64,000 bases of DNA from assembly GCA_949358305.1 (NCBI GenBank), contig OX442318.1:14862517-14926516 (forward strand). Reading direction: 5' to 3'. Below, piece by piece: positions 9,301 to 18,520 of the stretch. How positions within the stretch are numbered: position 1 is the stretch's first letter; every line of letters starts with the position of its first letter. The DNA is from Strigamia acuminata. Lineage: Eukaryota > Arthropoda > Chilopoda > Geophilomorpha > Linotaeniidae. A model generated the notes under the pieces. That model did no database searches, was not told where the DNA came from, and saw only the letters and a program-made list of their open reading frames with translations. The position numbers were made by a program, and so were the translations under genes.

Positions 9301-10679
9301 TCGAACGAGCGAAACTCATCTATTATTGGCCTAAAATGAGCAAGGACACGTGTAATTATGTTCGTAGTTGTGTTCATTGCCAACAATACAAACCTAGTCA
9401 ACACCGCAAACACAGAGCGAGTTATACTCCTCACAATATGGCACAGCCATGGGAAGTTCTTTGTTTAGACTTCATGGGTCCCAAACCCGCTGGTCAATAC
9501 CAACATAAATATATTTTAGTAGGAATTGATCAATGTACTAAATGGGTAGAATTAGCCCCATTAAGCAAAGCTTCAAGTGAAGCAATTATAACAAAGTTAG
9601 GTGATATCGTACATAGATGGGGATACCCCAGGAAAATTATCAGTGATAATGGAAAACAGTTCGCATCCACCATCTATGAGGGTTTCTGTAAAAGGCATAA
9701 CATTAAAATGACGCATATAAGTCCTTATCATGCTCAGGCCAACCCCACAGAACGGGCAAACAGGGATATCAAGATAATGCTTGCAATTTATTCTGATGTA
9801 CACTCTCACTGGCCACGTTTTCTGAATGAATTTGCATTTGCATCCAGAACGGCAAAATCCGAAGCAACCGGATCGACACCATTTTTATTAAATACGGGAA
9901 GAATAGTAACACTACCTTTCGACCCGCGAATTATTCAACACGCGAATAAATTCGATAAAAATAACCCTGAGGAATTCGTGTTTAATTTACTCGGGATTTT
10001 ACGAAGAGCACACCAAGAGATGCACCGTAGGATCCAACTAAATTACGAGAAACACGACAGAATTCACCGTAATAAATTTCATAGTTGCAAATATGAAGTA
10101 GGTGATTTAGTCTGGAAAAATACACATATTCTTTCCAATCAAGACAAAGGCATTACTAAAGGATTTGCTGAAAAACGAGACGGACCGTGGGAAATCACGG
10201 CCGTATTAACAGGAGGTGCATACGCCTTACGAAAATTATTAGATGACTCAATTGAACCATCGATAAATACGGATGATCTCACCCCGTATATCCCTTCATA
10301 CCCGATTGAGACATGGACTCTGGGTCAGAAAAAAGGAAAACTGAAAGATCATCCAAACCCTGATTGGATGTCGGCAAATTCCGAATTTAACGAATCTAAT
10401 TCACAAGAATTGGATAATCAAGATATGGAAGAAACCTCTCGTGAAAATCTTGAAAAAGATATGGAAGAAATTCCTCAAGAAAGTCTTGAACAAGAAGAAA
10501 GAATAATTCCTACCTCAAATGAAAATGGAAACGAGATTATCGATCCACGAAGTAATAACTCAAATAAACGGAAGCGAACAGCTGACCTTCCGGAGATAAT
10601 CTCGAGACCGAAAAGAACTTCGAAGCCAAATCCGAAATATACTACGGATTTTGTGCAGATGATTCAAGAACGTCGTTAA
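6315..10679 (+). CDS. pol: Element 1 Pol polyprotein (PR-RT-RNaseH-IN)
   Basis: Expressed as a Gag-Pol fusion by -1 frameshifting; the first in-frame ATG is far downstream at 6513. Residues are numbered from the TTG at 6366. Protease: LMDSGATQCF (active DSG, 168-170) and ILGHNF (240-245). Reverse transcriptase: LDLTKGYYQV (D442) and YLDDV (504-508). RNase H: LTDAS (D654), E703, D730 and D773 (VADAFSR). Integrase: zinc-binding H967/H971 and C1002/C1005; catalytic D1035 (LDFMG), D1094 (SDNGKQF) and E1129 (NPTERANR); a GPY/F-type module at GPWEITAV (1273-1280). No chromodomain. The acidic tail ends in basic patches (NKRKR, RPKRTSK). All catalytic residues are present, so it looks functional. This domain order defines Ty3/gypsy. 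Confidence 0.94.
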   Translation, partial: KLIEGVTENPLKDQSSALSSEIENVLNETLNKLVIQDEEIKRPNRKTRKRNPKYVFKEPYPNTPFSMEETENPFTSFDDDLFPADKGDESWRESLNAIIESAVNPPVREETTSSSGGVCESLEAMMENLDISSKLSRHHRLRKYVKEHQLKRAEVVERIKRLGNNSDDPRMKVTIGGLTYNALMDSGATQCFIGLQLLDSTCASPDFIQDCPRNMKVCAVGITHIPLGQITLCVQWADGVEFTPMNFIILDRNVCGLILGHNFMRRTTINLNPARAEFDCDNKPGWTAPYVDNELNDSLARLRTIKNDGTITHTPDNWEELLVKDCDCSDEEKTKLLEVISGIKHVFRDKVGCTNLAKHKITFKKDAKWKKQPFRMYNPAKIAIMTKLVEELEAENLIEKSTGPYISHPVIVAKPNGTYRLCIDFRWLNAITEINAIQMPSIDLLMHNTNQAKYFTSLDLTKGYYQVEMEDEDKQKTAFYTPKGNYQFVRMPFGLCNAPCTFQALMEQVMGDALYKHALVYLDDVIIFSQTWDQHLGHIKDVLERLDKANLSVNKEKSKFGRTTLKFLGHLITPNGLAPDPDKIASVRKFPTPKTSKDVQRFHGLANFFRKFIPNHGEIATPLTSIMHEKATFVWGQEQIDAFERIKDILCDETQVLLMPNMLEPFVILTDASHSGLGAVLCQDVDFLDKNKDKWIKTPRPVAYASRVLRGAEQRYTTPELECLAVVWAVERFRPYIEYTSFTLESDAEALKWLMGTPEPSGRFGRWAIKLQCGAFKIKYRRGTQNQVADAFSRAPLSIEDIPKDDYIEPTEITQFWPEWDGNKEVTRREEPKPCQFLTNVSVKFDYSKKLNNSLEKGEKGYVEPETLFSALTEVLSIVPPTRAEIIEAQLKDYECRKIITHLKLDEVEQKKNRKTKRWMKDIKGYQLDFKENHDNEDENSNDSEMLIFFKPTFEEELNDSGNGFKAVIPPSLVRRVLFACHGHPLSGHAGMSKTLERAKLIYYWPKMSKDTCNYVRSCVHCQQYKPSQHRKHRASYTPHNMAQPWEVLCLDFMGPKPAGQYQHKYILVGIDQCTKWVELAPLSKASSEAIITKLGDIVHRWGYPRKIISDNGKQFASTIYEGFCKRHNIKMTHISPYHAQANPTERANRDIKIMLAIYSDVHSHWPRFLNEFAFASRTAKSEATGSTPFLLNTGRIVTLPFDPRIIQHANKFDKNNPEEFVFNLLGILRRAHQEMHRRIQLNYEKHDRIHRNKFHSCKYEVGDLVWKNTHILSNQDKGITKGFAEKRDGPWEITAVLTGGAYALRKLLDDSIEPSINTDDLTPYIPSYPIETWTLGQKKGKLKDHPNPDWMSANSEFNESNSQELDNQDMEETSRENLEKDMEEIPQESLEQEERIIPTSNENGNEIIDPRSNNSNKRKRTADLPEIISRPKRTSKPNPKYTTDFVQMIQERR

Positions 10680-11270
10680 AAGATTCTTAATATAAAAAGA
10701 ATATTCTAAAAGATATTGATTTAAACCGGATATTGAATATTCAAATTGAAAATTCGCGAAGTCACCTGATAAATTATGACCCCGGGTGGAGAGTAAAAGA
10801 TTCGTTCTATATTCAGTCTTCTAACACACACGTGAGAGGAGAAGAACTTTGTCGAATTCAACGAAAATCACGGTCAAACGCGTTGACATTGTTAGCTATA
10901 AATCAGCGAATACAGGTATTATGATTATACATATAAGGTTATATCTATATATCATGAAATTTCTTTGAATATTCGAAGAAATACGAACCAGCGGAATTCG
11001 TTTACTAGCGGCGGAGGATTTGAAAGCCACGTGCTCTAAACTCCAAGTTATCGTCGAGGCGACTACACTTAGAATTCTACAAGCTACGCTTCTAAAGGAA
11101 GCAGGACATTTTCGTAAGTTCGATGAAATTATCAATACACGAAAGTGAAAAGTTGTAACGAATTATAATTATAAAATTCGTAAATTGAGTTACGCGTCTT
11201 CTCAATAGAGGGCGCGCGCATACAAAAGTATTGCAAATAAAACTAAAACGTTTTCTATACTTGTAGAATT
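10680..11270 (+). other. Spacer between pol and ORF3
   Basis: AT-rich, no ORF of note. Its last bases, TTTTCTATACTTGTAG (ending 11266), resemble a splice acceptor placed 4 nt before the ORF3 ATG. This suggests ORF3 is made from a spliced subgenomic RNA, as env is in errantivirus-like elements. Confidence 0.4.
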
Positions 11271-12881
11271 ATGGTCAAGAAGATACCAATTAAAAAGCGG
11301 CGAATTGTGATTCAGTCGAGTTCTTCGGAGGAAGAAGACACGCCAACAGTCAACCCGACCATCGTAACGGTCCCGGGAGCGCCAAATACTCCTATTGTGC
11401 TCGACCAAAAAGGATGGGACATATTAACCTGGGCCCGAAACAACCCAGACGCTCTCCCAAAGGAAATTCGCCCAAAAACGGCTGTACCCAAAACGGCGAT
11501 GGAGGTTACCCAAGAAACCTTCATTATACCAAAAAAGGACAGTTTTTCCAAAAGCCATCCTTTACAGTCGATCCCTAAACCAAGTACGAGTCGAATGAAC
11601 GATTCGTCGACCTCTCATGAGAGAAGTCTGGACGAGATTGTCCAATTAGAGGCGAATCGAAATCCCGAGGGAAATCGCCACCAAGACAACAAACGTAAAC
11701 AGCGAGAGTACGTCCATTACGACTCGCCGCCACCCACGACTTCGCGCGAAGTAGTGTATACCCCAAGATATAATACGGCCAGAGTAAAACGTACGTTTGT
11801 GTCCACGAGAGCCCCCAAACTACAGCCGATGACTGCTCAACAAAGAGCAGCTAATAAGCAAGAAAAGGCACTGCGTCGAAAAGCCGCCTGCGATCGTGAC
11901 TTAGAATTGGGAATTCCACACGACAATTTGGAGCTCGCAAAGGGCGAAATACCGTGCCCCTTCTGTTTCGGGGTTGGTTGGATGTCCGGCTCCGGGACAG
12001 GGTGCCATTTAGCATCATGCGGGAATTGTCTCGGATCAAAACGACGATTGAAAATCCAACCCTGGAACCCCAAGTTTGTTTCATTCGTGGTTAAAGGGTT
12101 GTTCGATCCAGTACCCCGAAAATGGGCAACCTGCCACCTTTGTAAAGCTTTACTATCTAACGATGGCAAAGCTGTATACGAGGATCCCGAATTTATGAAT
12201 TCGCGAAGAACGCCCCTTGGTCTTCAAATGGGTTTGGAAAAAATGCCAAGTGTTGTCTGCGTAGATAACGCGACCCAAACGGAAGAAGCCACATTGGTTC
12301 CCATGCCAAATATCGCGGAACACGGGATTTCGAACGAATTCTTAATCGAACCCTACCAAGTTCCCCCGAACACCAAGATAGGACAGTTATTCGTTTGGGA
12401 GGTCGAATACTACTACCCCATCGTAGCTCGACTTGCGATAATAATTTCTCGCCAATTGATTACGGGTCTTCCCGATCAAATAACGGTAGGATACGTGACC
12501 AGGATCATGCAAATGATCTTGAATCCACGTCGCGTTGAGGGCTTCAACATTTTGGAGCACCTTTGGAATCTGCTCGTGGGAAAAATCGCAGCTGAGATGA
12601 AAAACCAAATATGTGAAGGCTGGATTTTGGTTTTGCCCCCGGTGATTGACATCTACGAAGATCTCAAAAAGATGATCGATGAAGAAGACGGATCGACTGA
12701 TCAGCCTGAAGCAGGGGATAAAGCACCCGAGATTCCCATCGCCACGGAAGTTGTTGCGACCACGGCATTCTTCATAGATCGGCAACCGGAACAACCTCTT
12801 CCCGCCAAGAAACGTGGCAAAGGTTCCTCTTCGAAGGATAGGCAAAAGCCCGCCACGGAGACCGAAAAAGGTCAAGATTAA
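11271..12881 (+). CDS. Element 1 ORF3: novel zinc-motif protein in the env position
   Basis: 536 codons; the ATG at 11271 has A at -3 and G at +4. No family recognised. It has no signal peptide or transmembrane segment, so it is not an envelope protein. N-terminus: basic KKIPIKKRR (3-11), then acidic SSSSEEED (16-23), suggesting a nuclear signal and phosphorylation sites. Residues 80-205 are basic and low-complexity. The core has CPFCFGVG (229-236), which fits the DnaJ-type CxxCxGxG zinc motif, a second half-site CGNCLGSK (250-257), C245/H246 between them, and CHLC (288-291). Residues 370-470 look mainly helical, with hydrophobic stretches near VARLAIIIS and GWILVLPPV. The C-terminus is Lys-rich (PAKKRGKG). 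A nucleic-acid-binding or chaperone-like accessory role is inference. Confidence 0.75.
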   Translation: MVKKIPIKKRRIVIQSSSSEEEDTPTVNPTIVTVPGAPNTPIVLDQKGWDILTWARNNPDALPKEIRPKTAVPKTAMEVTQETFIIPKKDSFSKSHPLQSIPKPSTSRMNDSSTSHERSLDEIVQLEANRNPEGNRHQDNKRKQREYVHYDSPPPTTSREVVYTPRYNTARVKRTFVSTRAPKLQPMTAQQRAANKQEKALRRKAACDRDLELGIPHDNLELAKGEIPCPFCFGVGWMSGSGTGCHLASCGNCLGSKRRLKIQPWNPKFVSFVVKGLFDPVPRKWATCHLCKALLSNDGKAVYEDPEFMNSRRTPLGLQMGLEKMPSVVCVDNATQTEEATLVPMPNIAEHGISNEFLIEPYQVPPNTKIGQLFVWEVEYYYPIVARLAIIISRQLITGLPDQITVGYVTRIMQMILNPRRVEGFNILEHLWNLLVGKIAAEMKNQICEGWILVLPPVIDIYEDLKKMIDEEDGSTDQPEAGDKAPEIPIATEVVATTAFFIDRQPEQPLPAKKRGKGSSSKDRQKPATETEKGQD

Positions 12882-13246
12882 GCCATGTTCGAATTTAAAA
12901 ACAATTAGCAGTTTGTTTGTGTGTTCTGTGATAAAAGAATATAATATGTAACCGAAAATTCTTTAACTAAGATTTTTTTGTAAGAAGTATTTCTTCGTTA
13001 TACGAGAATGACTTCATGTTTATTTTTTTAATAACCAAATTATTTTTTATAACCGTCTCTGTAAAAGAAAAAATAAAAACAATTTTTGAGCATTCTAAGG
13101 ATAAGAACCTGTTTATTAAAAACACTCATGGGCCTTATAAATATTGGAAATAAAATATTTATTAATATGGATGAATTTGACACAAATGATATTCCTAAAG
13201 AATAACATAAAATATAAGAGTATATGTTTAGTTATTAAGGGGGATG
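12882..13246 (+). other. Element 1 3' untranslated region and polypurine tract
   Basis: AT-rich, non-coding. It ends in the polypurine tract AAGGGGGATG (13237-13246) directly before TGTGAC of the 3' LTR; this primes plus-strand synthesis. The GGGGGATG|TGTGAC junction is the same in Element 2. Confidence 0.75.
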
Positions 13247-14893
13247 TGTGACAAATTAGCAATAGATGGCGCCACTGGTACTAGCGGCAAATTCAACCTC
13301 AAACTTACTATTTTCCAATAAATAGTTCACAAACATATTATTATGTTTAATACGACCAAATGTGATTCACATCGATAATATAAAGATATATTATCAATAC
13401 TTAATAAGATAAAATAGGTGTTACTGATTTATCACCGATACATGACGAGAAACACGGTTTCGAATGTATTTCCGTTCTGTGTATCCATTTCCTGTCCCCG
13501 GTATCCAGTTCCGGTTTATGCTAAAAGATTAGCATAATCCCAATTCGCATCTCCATATCCACTTCCTGCGATACGAGATTGGTGGAACTTAATCCCACCG
13601 AGTATAAAACTCCCTGACAACAGGAAGTTAGGCAGTCTTGTTTTCTGGTTATTTGGTATGTTCTTCATGTCAAATAGCCGTTTCTTACTCAGGGCATGGG
13701 CCTACCGGTCCATGCATAGCATGGCTCTGCTGAGCCATGCAACCCCCGTCAACTGAAGGCGAAGTTCGGACTGTTAATGTTTCCGTCAAACGGTCTTGCC
13801 GAGGAGAAAGCCTCCCGCATAAGTATCCTCGTGGTCGGACAATAGAATCACGTGTGATACCAAAGTATTTAGTAACCGTTAGTAGCACTGTTACTGAAAG
13901 AGATTGACTCCATCACTTGATGGTGCCAAAGCAGTCTGCATGCAAAACATGTAGTTACCGCCAGTAGCACTATGTGTTTGGGAAAGTTATATCTCTTCGG
14001 TGATGGTGCCAAAGCAGTCTACTTATGAGTAGTATCTCAGGTGATTAATTCTGTTGTGCAGAACTGCGGGCTATATCCCCCTGAATACCAGTGCCGTCTC
14101 TCACCGCACTGTTATTTAGGGCACGCGCGATACTGTTCTGCTCAGCAAGGCGAACTTTGACGGCAATTGTGTGTTGCGATGTTTAATCTTTATTATATTT
14201 TGTAGTTGATAAAAAACCTTAATTGTTTAAACTTGGCAACAAGTTAACAACCGAAGTAAGTCACGAGACTTATTTCACTGTATGACGAATCAAATTCGTA
14301 ACAATAAATTGAATACAATTTATTGAGTTAATTTATTAAACTCACAACATCGCGAATTAAATATAATTCGCAAGCGGAACCTTGGCGAATAAATGACGTC
14401 ATTTATTCATTACCAATTTCCAACTCTAGTTGTGGCGGTGCACATGAGTCAACCGCACCTCTCGGATCGAACCAACAGCATTACACGGACCCTTACACCA
14501 GATCCAAACCATGGAACACGAAGGAACCAGTTCCACGATTACGAAGCGCCGACGGAAGCCGCGAGGACACAGCCAGCCCGGCTATCTGATGACATCTATA
14601 CTCGGTCGAGCGGGCGTTTTGCCGTTCCCGAACCCCGGATCACCAATAACCGTAATCATATTATTTTAGGGCTGTTTTACAGCCAATTCCATGTATAGTT
14701 TAACTTGTATTTAACTTGCCAAATGTCGGCATTAGAATTGTATAACTTTTAGATTTGATTCTATTGTTTGACAACAATAAATGTAGTGTTTTGAGAAACT
14801 TGTTGTCTTTATTTTATCTCGTATTATTCACTATTTCACGCGACTTATACCCGGTACTATCATGCGATAGGAGTTGTGGTCGTCACCGTCACA
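13247..14893 (+). repeat. Element 1 3' LTR
   Basis: 1647 bp, same length and landmarks as the 5' LTR at a constant offset of 11549 (TATA box at 13603, poly(A) signal AATAAA at 14776-14781). It supplies the transcript 3' end. Confidence 0.95.
14776..14781 (+). terminator. Element 1 poly(A) signal
   Basis: AATAAA followed by TGTAGTGTTTTGAG and a T-rich stretch (GTTGTCTTTATTTTATC), a plausible cleavage and GU-rich region. It sets the R/U5 limit at about 14800 (about 3250 in the 5' LTR). Confidence 0.5.
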
Positions 14894-14897
14894 AGTA
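14894..14897. repeat. Target-site duplication of Element 1 (right copy, AGTA)
   Basis: Repeats 1694-1697 immediately after the 3' LTR. Confidence 0.85.
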
Positions 14898-15174
14898 TGG
14901 ATTGGAAAGGTGCTATTCTTTTAATAAGTGAATCCCATTTTTCAAAAGAAAAATTGTGGAAGCACATTTTATTAGGAAAGAAGTTTAAAAAGGTAACAAT
15001 ATCAATGGAAATGTTGGTATTTCTGACATAGGATGGGTGTCTGCTGCTATAGAAGTGTCCCAAACAGAAACCAGACCAAGAAAGTAGCAACAAACTAGAA
15101 AACTATATAGATGAGATTGAAACCTTGAATTTACCCCTTGTGGTAGAACAGGCAGTCAACAAACCTGCAACTTA
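14898..15174 (+). pseudogene. Penelope-like element endonuclease region, 3' part
   Basis: When Element 1 and one AGTA copy are ignored, the frame ending CEHNGSYS at 1697 continues here as MDWKGAILLISESHFSKEKLW. This is the DW...A.IL..ES...K pattern that follows the GIY-YIG core in PLE endonucleases. Later short frames (NINGNVGISDIGWVSAA; NYIDEIETLNLPLVVEQA) run to a stop at about 15174, separated by frameshifts and stops. The continuity confirms both the insertion site and the 4-bp duplication. Confidence 0.65.
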
Positions 15175-15352
15175 AAAAATCAAATAAAAATTGTGCATGT
15201 TCATCTAAATTGAGAAGCCAAATTATTTACAGAGTATTTAGATATTTATTATTTTCCACGTGGTTGACATGGTAGACATGATGATATGCCCTGCATTGAC
15301 AATGCATTCTGGGTAGCATGACATCACAAGCTACCTAGTAAGTAGCTTGTGC
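15175..15352. other. Short interval with a perfect 10-bp inverted repeat
   Basis: CACAAGCTAC (15325-15334) and GTAGCTTGTG (15342-15351) form a hairpin that directly abuts the LTR-like segment starting at 15353. Nothing else is recognised. Confidence 0.5.
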
Positions 15353-16029
15353 TGTGATTCGGGTTTACACTCACAGTTCGGATGGTAATTTAATAGTCCT
15401 GAAATAGAATGGTTAATAATGCCTAGAGATTAAATAAGTAAGTATACAAGTAAGTGATTAGTAAAAAACACAAGTAATTTATTGAACACTAAAATTACAA
15501 TGATAATAAATAAATAAAATGTATAATGCAAAGCTAATAATGAAACAATGAAAAGGAACAAAAGAAATGCGTACAACGGCTGTTACACGCGAAAATGGCG
15601 GAAACGTTGTCTTCTTCCTCTCTTACTCACTCGACGGCAGTGTCGACTCCGGAAATGCTACGGTGGTCCTTGGCGGCGGCGATGGGTACGAGCTGTTCTC
15701 ACGAGCAGAGATTACCGGATCAGTCACAAAAGTGCGTGTATCAACTGACTGGTGTTGCTACACACGGAAAAGGCTGGAGCAGAAGTGTCAATTCACGTAA
15801 AACTTAACGCGATCAGTACTCGCAGAATTGGCAGAGTAATGACACAATGTGTTGTATGTTTGTTAGTGAAATCAAGAGTGTGCTAAAACTCAGAATTTGA
15901 GCCCAGCCACTTCCAATGAGTGCATTTTGGTGCAACAAAGGAATTATTGCACCAAAACAGTAATTTGCAACTCACCCCAGCCAAATTGGGGTGAGATGTG
16001 CCTAGGGAGTTTTCACCCCCCAAGTCACA
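15353..16029 (-). mobile_element. Probable solo LTR (minus strand)
   Basis: On the minus strand this segment starts TGTGACTTGGGGGG and ends CCCGAATCACA, with an AATAAA (in TTCAATAAATTAC, plus-strand about 15477-15486) before an AT-rich tail. That is an LTR layout of about 677 bp. A related sequence at 63789-64000 shares the same end and the AATAAA region, confirming a dispersed family. Hairpins TTTTGGTGCAA/TTGCACCAAAA (15925-15957) and CTCACCCC/GGGGTGAG (15971-15995) lie near its U3 end. No primer site follows it, no polypurine tract precedes it, and no target duplication was found, so the right end is uncertain. Short overlapping plus-strand frames at 15548-15807 show no protein features. 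Confidence 0.45.
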
Positions 16030-18374
16030 GCAGATTAGTTAAAAATAATAAATATTTTTAGTGGTAATAATTTGAATACAAATGAATACATTTGAGATCA
16101 CCACACTTATAACTAGTTTATCCAGTTCCCAAAACTAGATAATTATATCTATTTTCAAAACTGATAAGCTAGCTTAGGAAAAGCCAGCTGTGTGTGCACT
16201 ACATTTATACAACTACTCGTAGTTTTAAAGAGTTAAGCTAGCGTAACTCTGTAGTGCGAACGGGGTGTAAGTGGCTAACCCGTAAACAGGAATAAGTCAA
16301 ATAAGGTTACATTAGGTTTTGTTTAACATATTGTAGTGTGGTAAAATTTATTTGAAAAGCCAAGAGGAACATCACTCACTCATTCGTTGTTCAATATTCA
16401 ATTAATATTTTGCTGGTGTAGTAATTTATCAAATTGGCGTGATGTTGCTTCTTTAAATTTCTTAAAAGTTTGTATTCTTGGCGTACAGTACTTGGTTCAG
16501 TTTGCAACAAGTCTAATTTGCGTTTAAAAATAACAATAAAAATAAGAAGAGTACTTGTATGGCTAAATTTTATTCTAAACCTAGTTGAAAATTGAAATTG
16601 ATATTAAACTCCAACACATGGATACAAGGAATTGGTAAAGAGCTGTAGCAACTACAAGTAGAGCTAGTATGTCTGCATTAAGCATGACAACAGCTGGTGC
16701 TCATTCCATTTCTCCACTTTTGCCCAATTTGTCTGTGTGATGAGGTAGAGATGAGTCACTCACTCGTATTTGAATTGCAATTTCTCAAACCCATTCTACT
16801 TTTCTCGTCCCCATTTGCCGTTTTCAACATCCTGGTGCAATTATTTCTTTTCCGTATTGGAACCATCGTCAGCCATGTTTCCGTTTGATATGCCCCACCC
16901 AGCTTGAGGCCCACTCCGTGACTAACTCCTCCCTTATGGGTCGCTGTCGTGTTGATGGTGCCCCGAGTCGGCGATTGAACCGTGGGTAGGTGGCTTTACC
17001 ATTCCTGTCGATTGGAGGTCATTATATTTTATGATGACTGTAAATGATGCAGCCAAGCCACCTCGATTGCGGTGAGAGGAGGAGAACACTGCTATTCTGC
17101 GCAATCTCTAATGATGGGGGAGGAGAAAGATAGGAAATATTTTGATGTTTCAAACTCACAGGGCATTCGAGTTTAGGGTCTAGTTTCCAACTATAAATGC
17201 TTGCTTGGATTCTATCCCACTTTTGAAATAACGACGCAATAGCGCAATAGCGCTCTTTTCCAATGTTAATGGCAGATCAACTTTTACACGAAAATATTTT
17301 AATGCAGTCAAATCGAGTGCATTAGAAATATCGTTAGAGTTTATTGGAGGTAATAACGAATAACCAGATGAAGGTCGACCGACATTGGGCAAATCACTTT
17401 TATTCATAGCCATTAGCTGCTACCTTTAATAGGCGTTGATTTTATTTTCAAACCTAAACCCGTTATTTCGCTTTTACGATTTCAACCTTTATTCGAATCT
17501 AATTCTGATCAATTAGAAACATTCAAATCGAACAACACCACCCAAATCTGATACATTTCTTGCAATGTTATGATAAATCCACAACTTCTCCACTGTTGTT
17601 GCAAAATATTTCTAAGTATTTCTAAATATTTCGAAAATTGTAAATATCTTTATCTCAACTCCTGCTTTAAAAAAAGCCACTTTCTTTTCTAAAAAATAAT
17701 ATTACTTTGCTGCTGAAACTTTTGCTTAAAGCCTTGTACCTCTTTTATGTGTTTTTACATTTTGTGCATTGTGTGTATGTCAATATTTGTCGTTATTTAT
17801 GATTTAAAACCTAAAACAGTAGCACACAAATTAAACAACTGAATGAATGAATGCGGCAAGTTGCTGGAAAAATCAACTTTTGATTAAAACATTGCATACA
17901 AAGTGCTTTTCGTTTGATTAGTTTTAAAGAAGGCCGTGTTGACTATTTTTTATTTTTTTTATTTCTATTTATTTCTTATTTTTTTTACTTCTTTAAAATT
18001 TCCTTTTGAACATGGTTGCCGCTTTTCTGATTAAAAATGAATTTTTCCACTTTGTCTCGAGACACCACTTTTCGTCGATGAATTAGTTTGGGTAAACATT
18101 TCCCGCACGTCTCCCTAAAGGATTTGCGAGAATGAAATGCTCGGTTCGTGCCTAATCAATGAACATAGAATACAGCTCTGGAAACTGACCCCTTCTTCAA
18201 TATTTTTGCTTTCTGAAAATTAATTTGCACAAAATTTCGCTCAAACATTTCGTATAGATTTTGATTTTGAGAATTGTGTAACGAAAAGAAATTGGAATTC
18301 AAAGGGATAAAGGATAACCAAATTTATTGCTGTACCGTACATACTTTTTGTTCGCCGTCTAGAAATCCCAATCT
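16030..18374. other. Non-coding interval
   Basis: No supported gene. A minus-strand frame at 17180-17413 (77 codons) is open but matches nothing I recognise. A B-box-like GGTTCAATCGCC on the minus strand near 16965-16985 is not enough to call a tRNA or SINE. Confidence 0.4.
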
Positions 18375-18382
18375 CATGTGAT

Positions 18383-18512
18383 GTAGGCCGGCTTGGAGTT
18401 TTAGGGAAAAATTTTTTTTACCAGATCTTCTTTGAAATTTGAAAGTGCGGGGCTCCTGTGAGCGCGGGGTTTCGGTCTGATGTTCGAAAAAACGACGTCT
18501 GAGCCGGCCCTG
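18383..18512. mobile_element. hAT-type MITE (130 bp)
   Basis: Ends GTAGGCCGGCTT and GAGCCGGCCCTG (inverse CAGGGCCGGCTC) are 12-bp terminal inverted repeats of the CAGGG type used by hAT transposons. They are flanked by near-identical 8-bp duplications: CATGTGAT (18375-18382) and CATGCGAT (18513-18520). It has no transposase and is a non-autonomous copy. Confidence 0.65.
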
Positions 18513-18520
18513 CATGCGAT

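Larger units (their letters stand above)
1698..14893 (+). mobile_element. Element 1: complete Ty3/gypsy LTR retrotransposon with a third ORF (13.2 kb)
   Basis: Two direct repeats of 1647 bp (1698-3344 and 13247-14893) flank a 9.9-kb internal region. The termini are TGTGAC...GTCACA and the element is bounded by the 4-bp duplication AGTA. Order: 5' LTR, tRNA-Gln primer site, long leader, gag, -1 frameshift, pol (PR-RT-RNaseH-IN, hence Ty3/gypsy order), ORF3, polypurine tract, 3' LTR. All three ORFs are open along their length. The two LTRs have the same length and a constant offset of 11549, and I saw no difference in the stretches I compared, so insertion is recent and the copy may be active. 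It landed inside a Penelope-like endonuclease domain. It is large for the group because of the long LTRs and the extra ORF. Confidence 0.95.

Noticed and set aside
11271-12881. ORF3 as an envelope gene
   Set aside because: No signal peptide, furin site, fusion peptide or membrane anchor is visible, and both ends are charged.
16960-16990. tRNA or tRNA-derived SINE on the minus strand (B-box-like GGTTCAATCGCC)
   Set aside because: No A box at a proper distance and no cloverleaf could be drawn.
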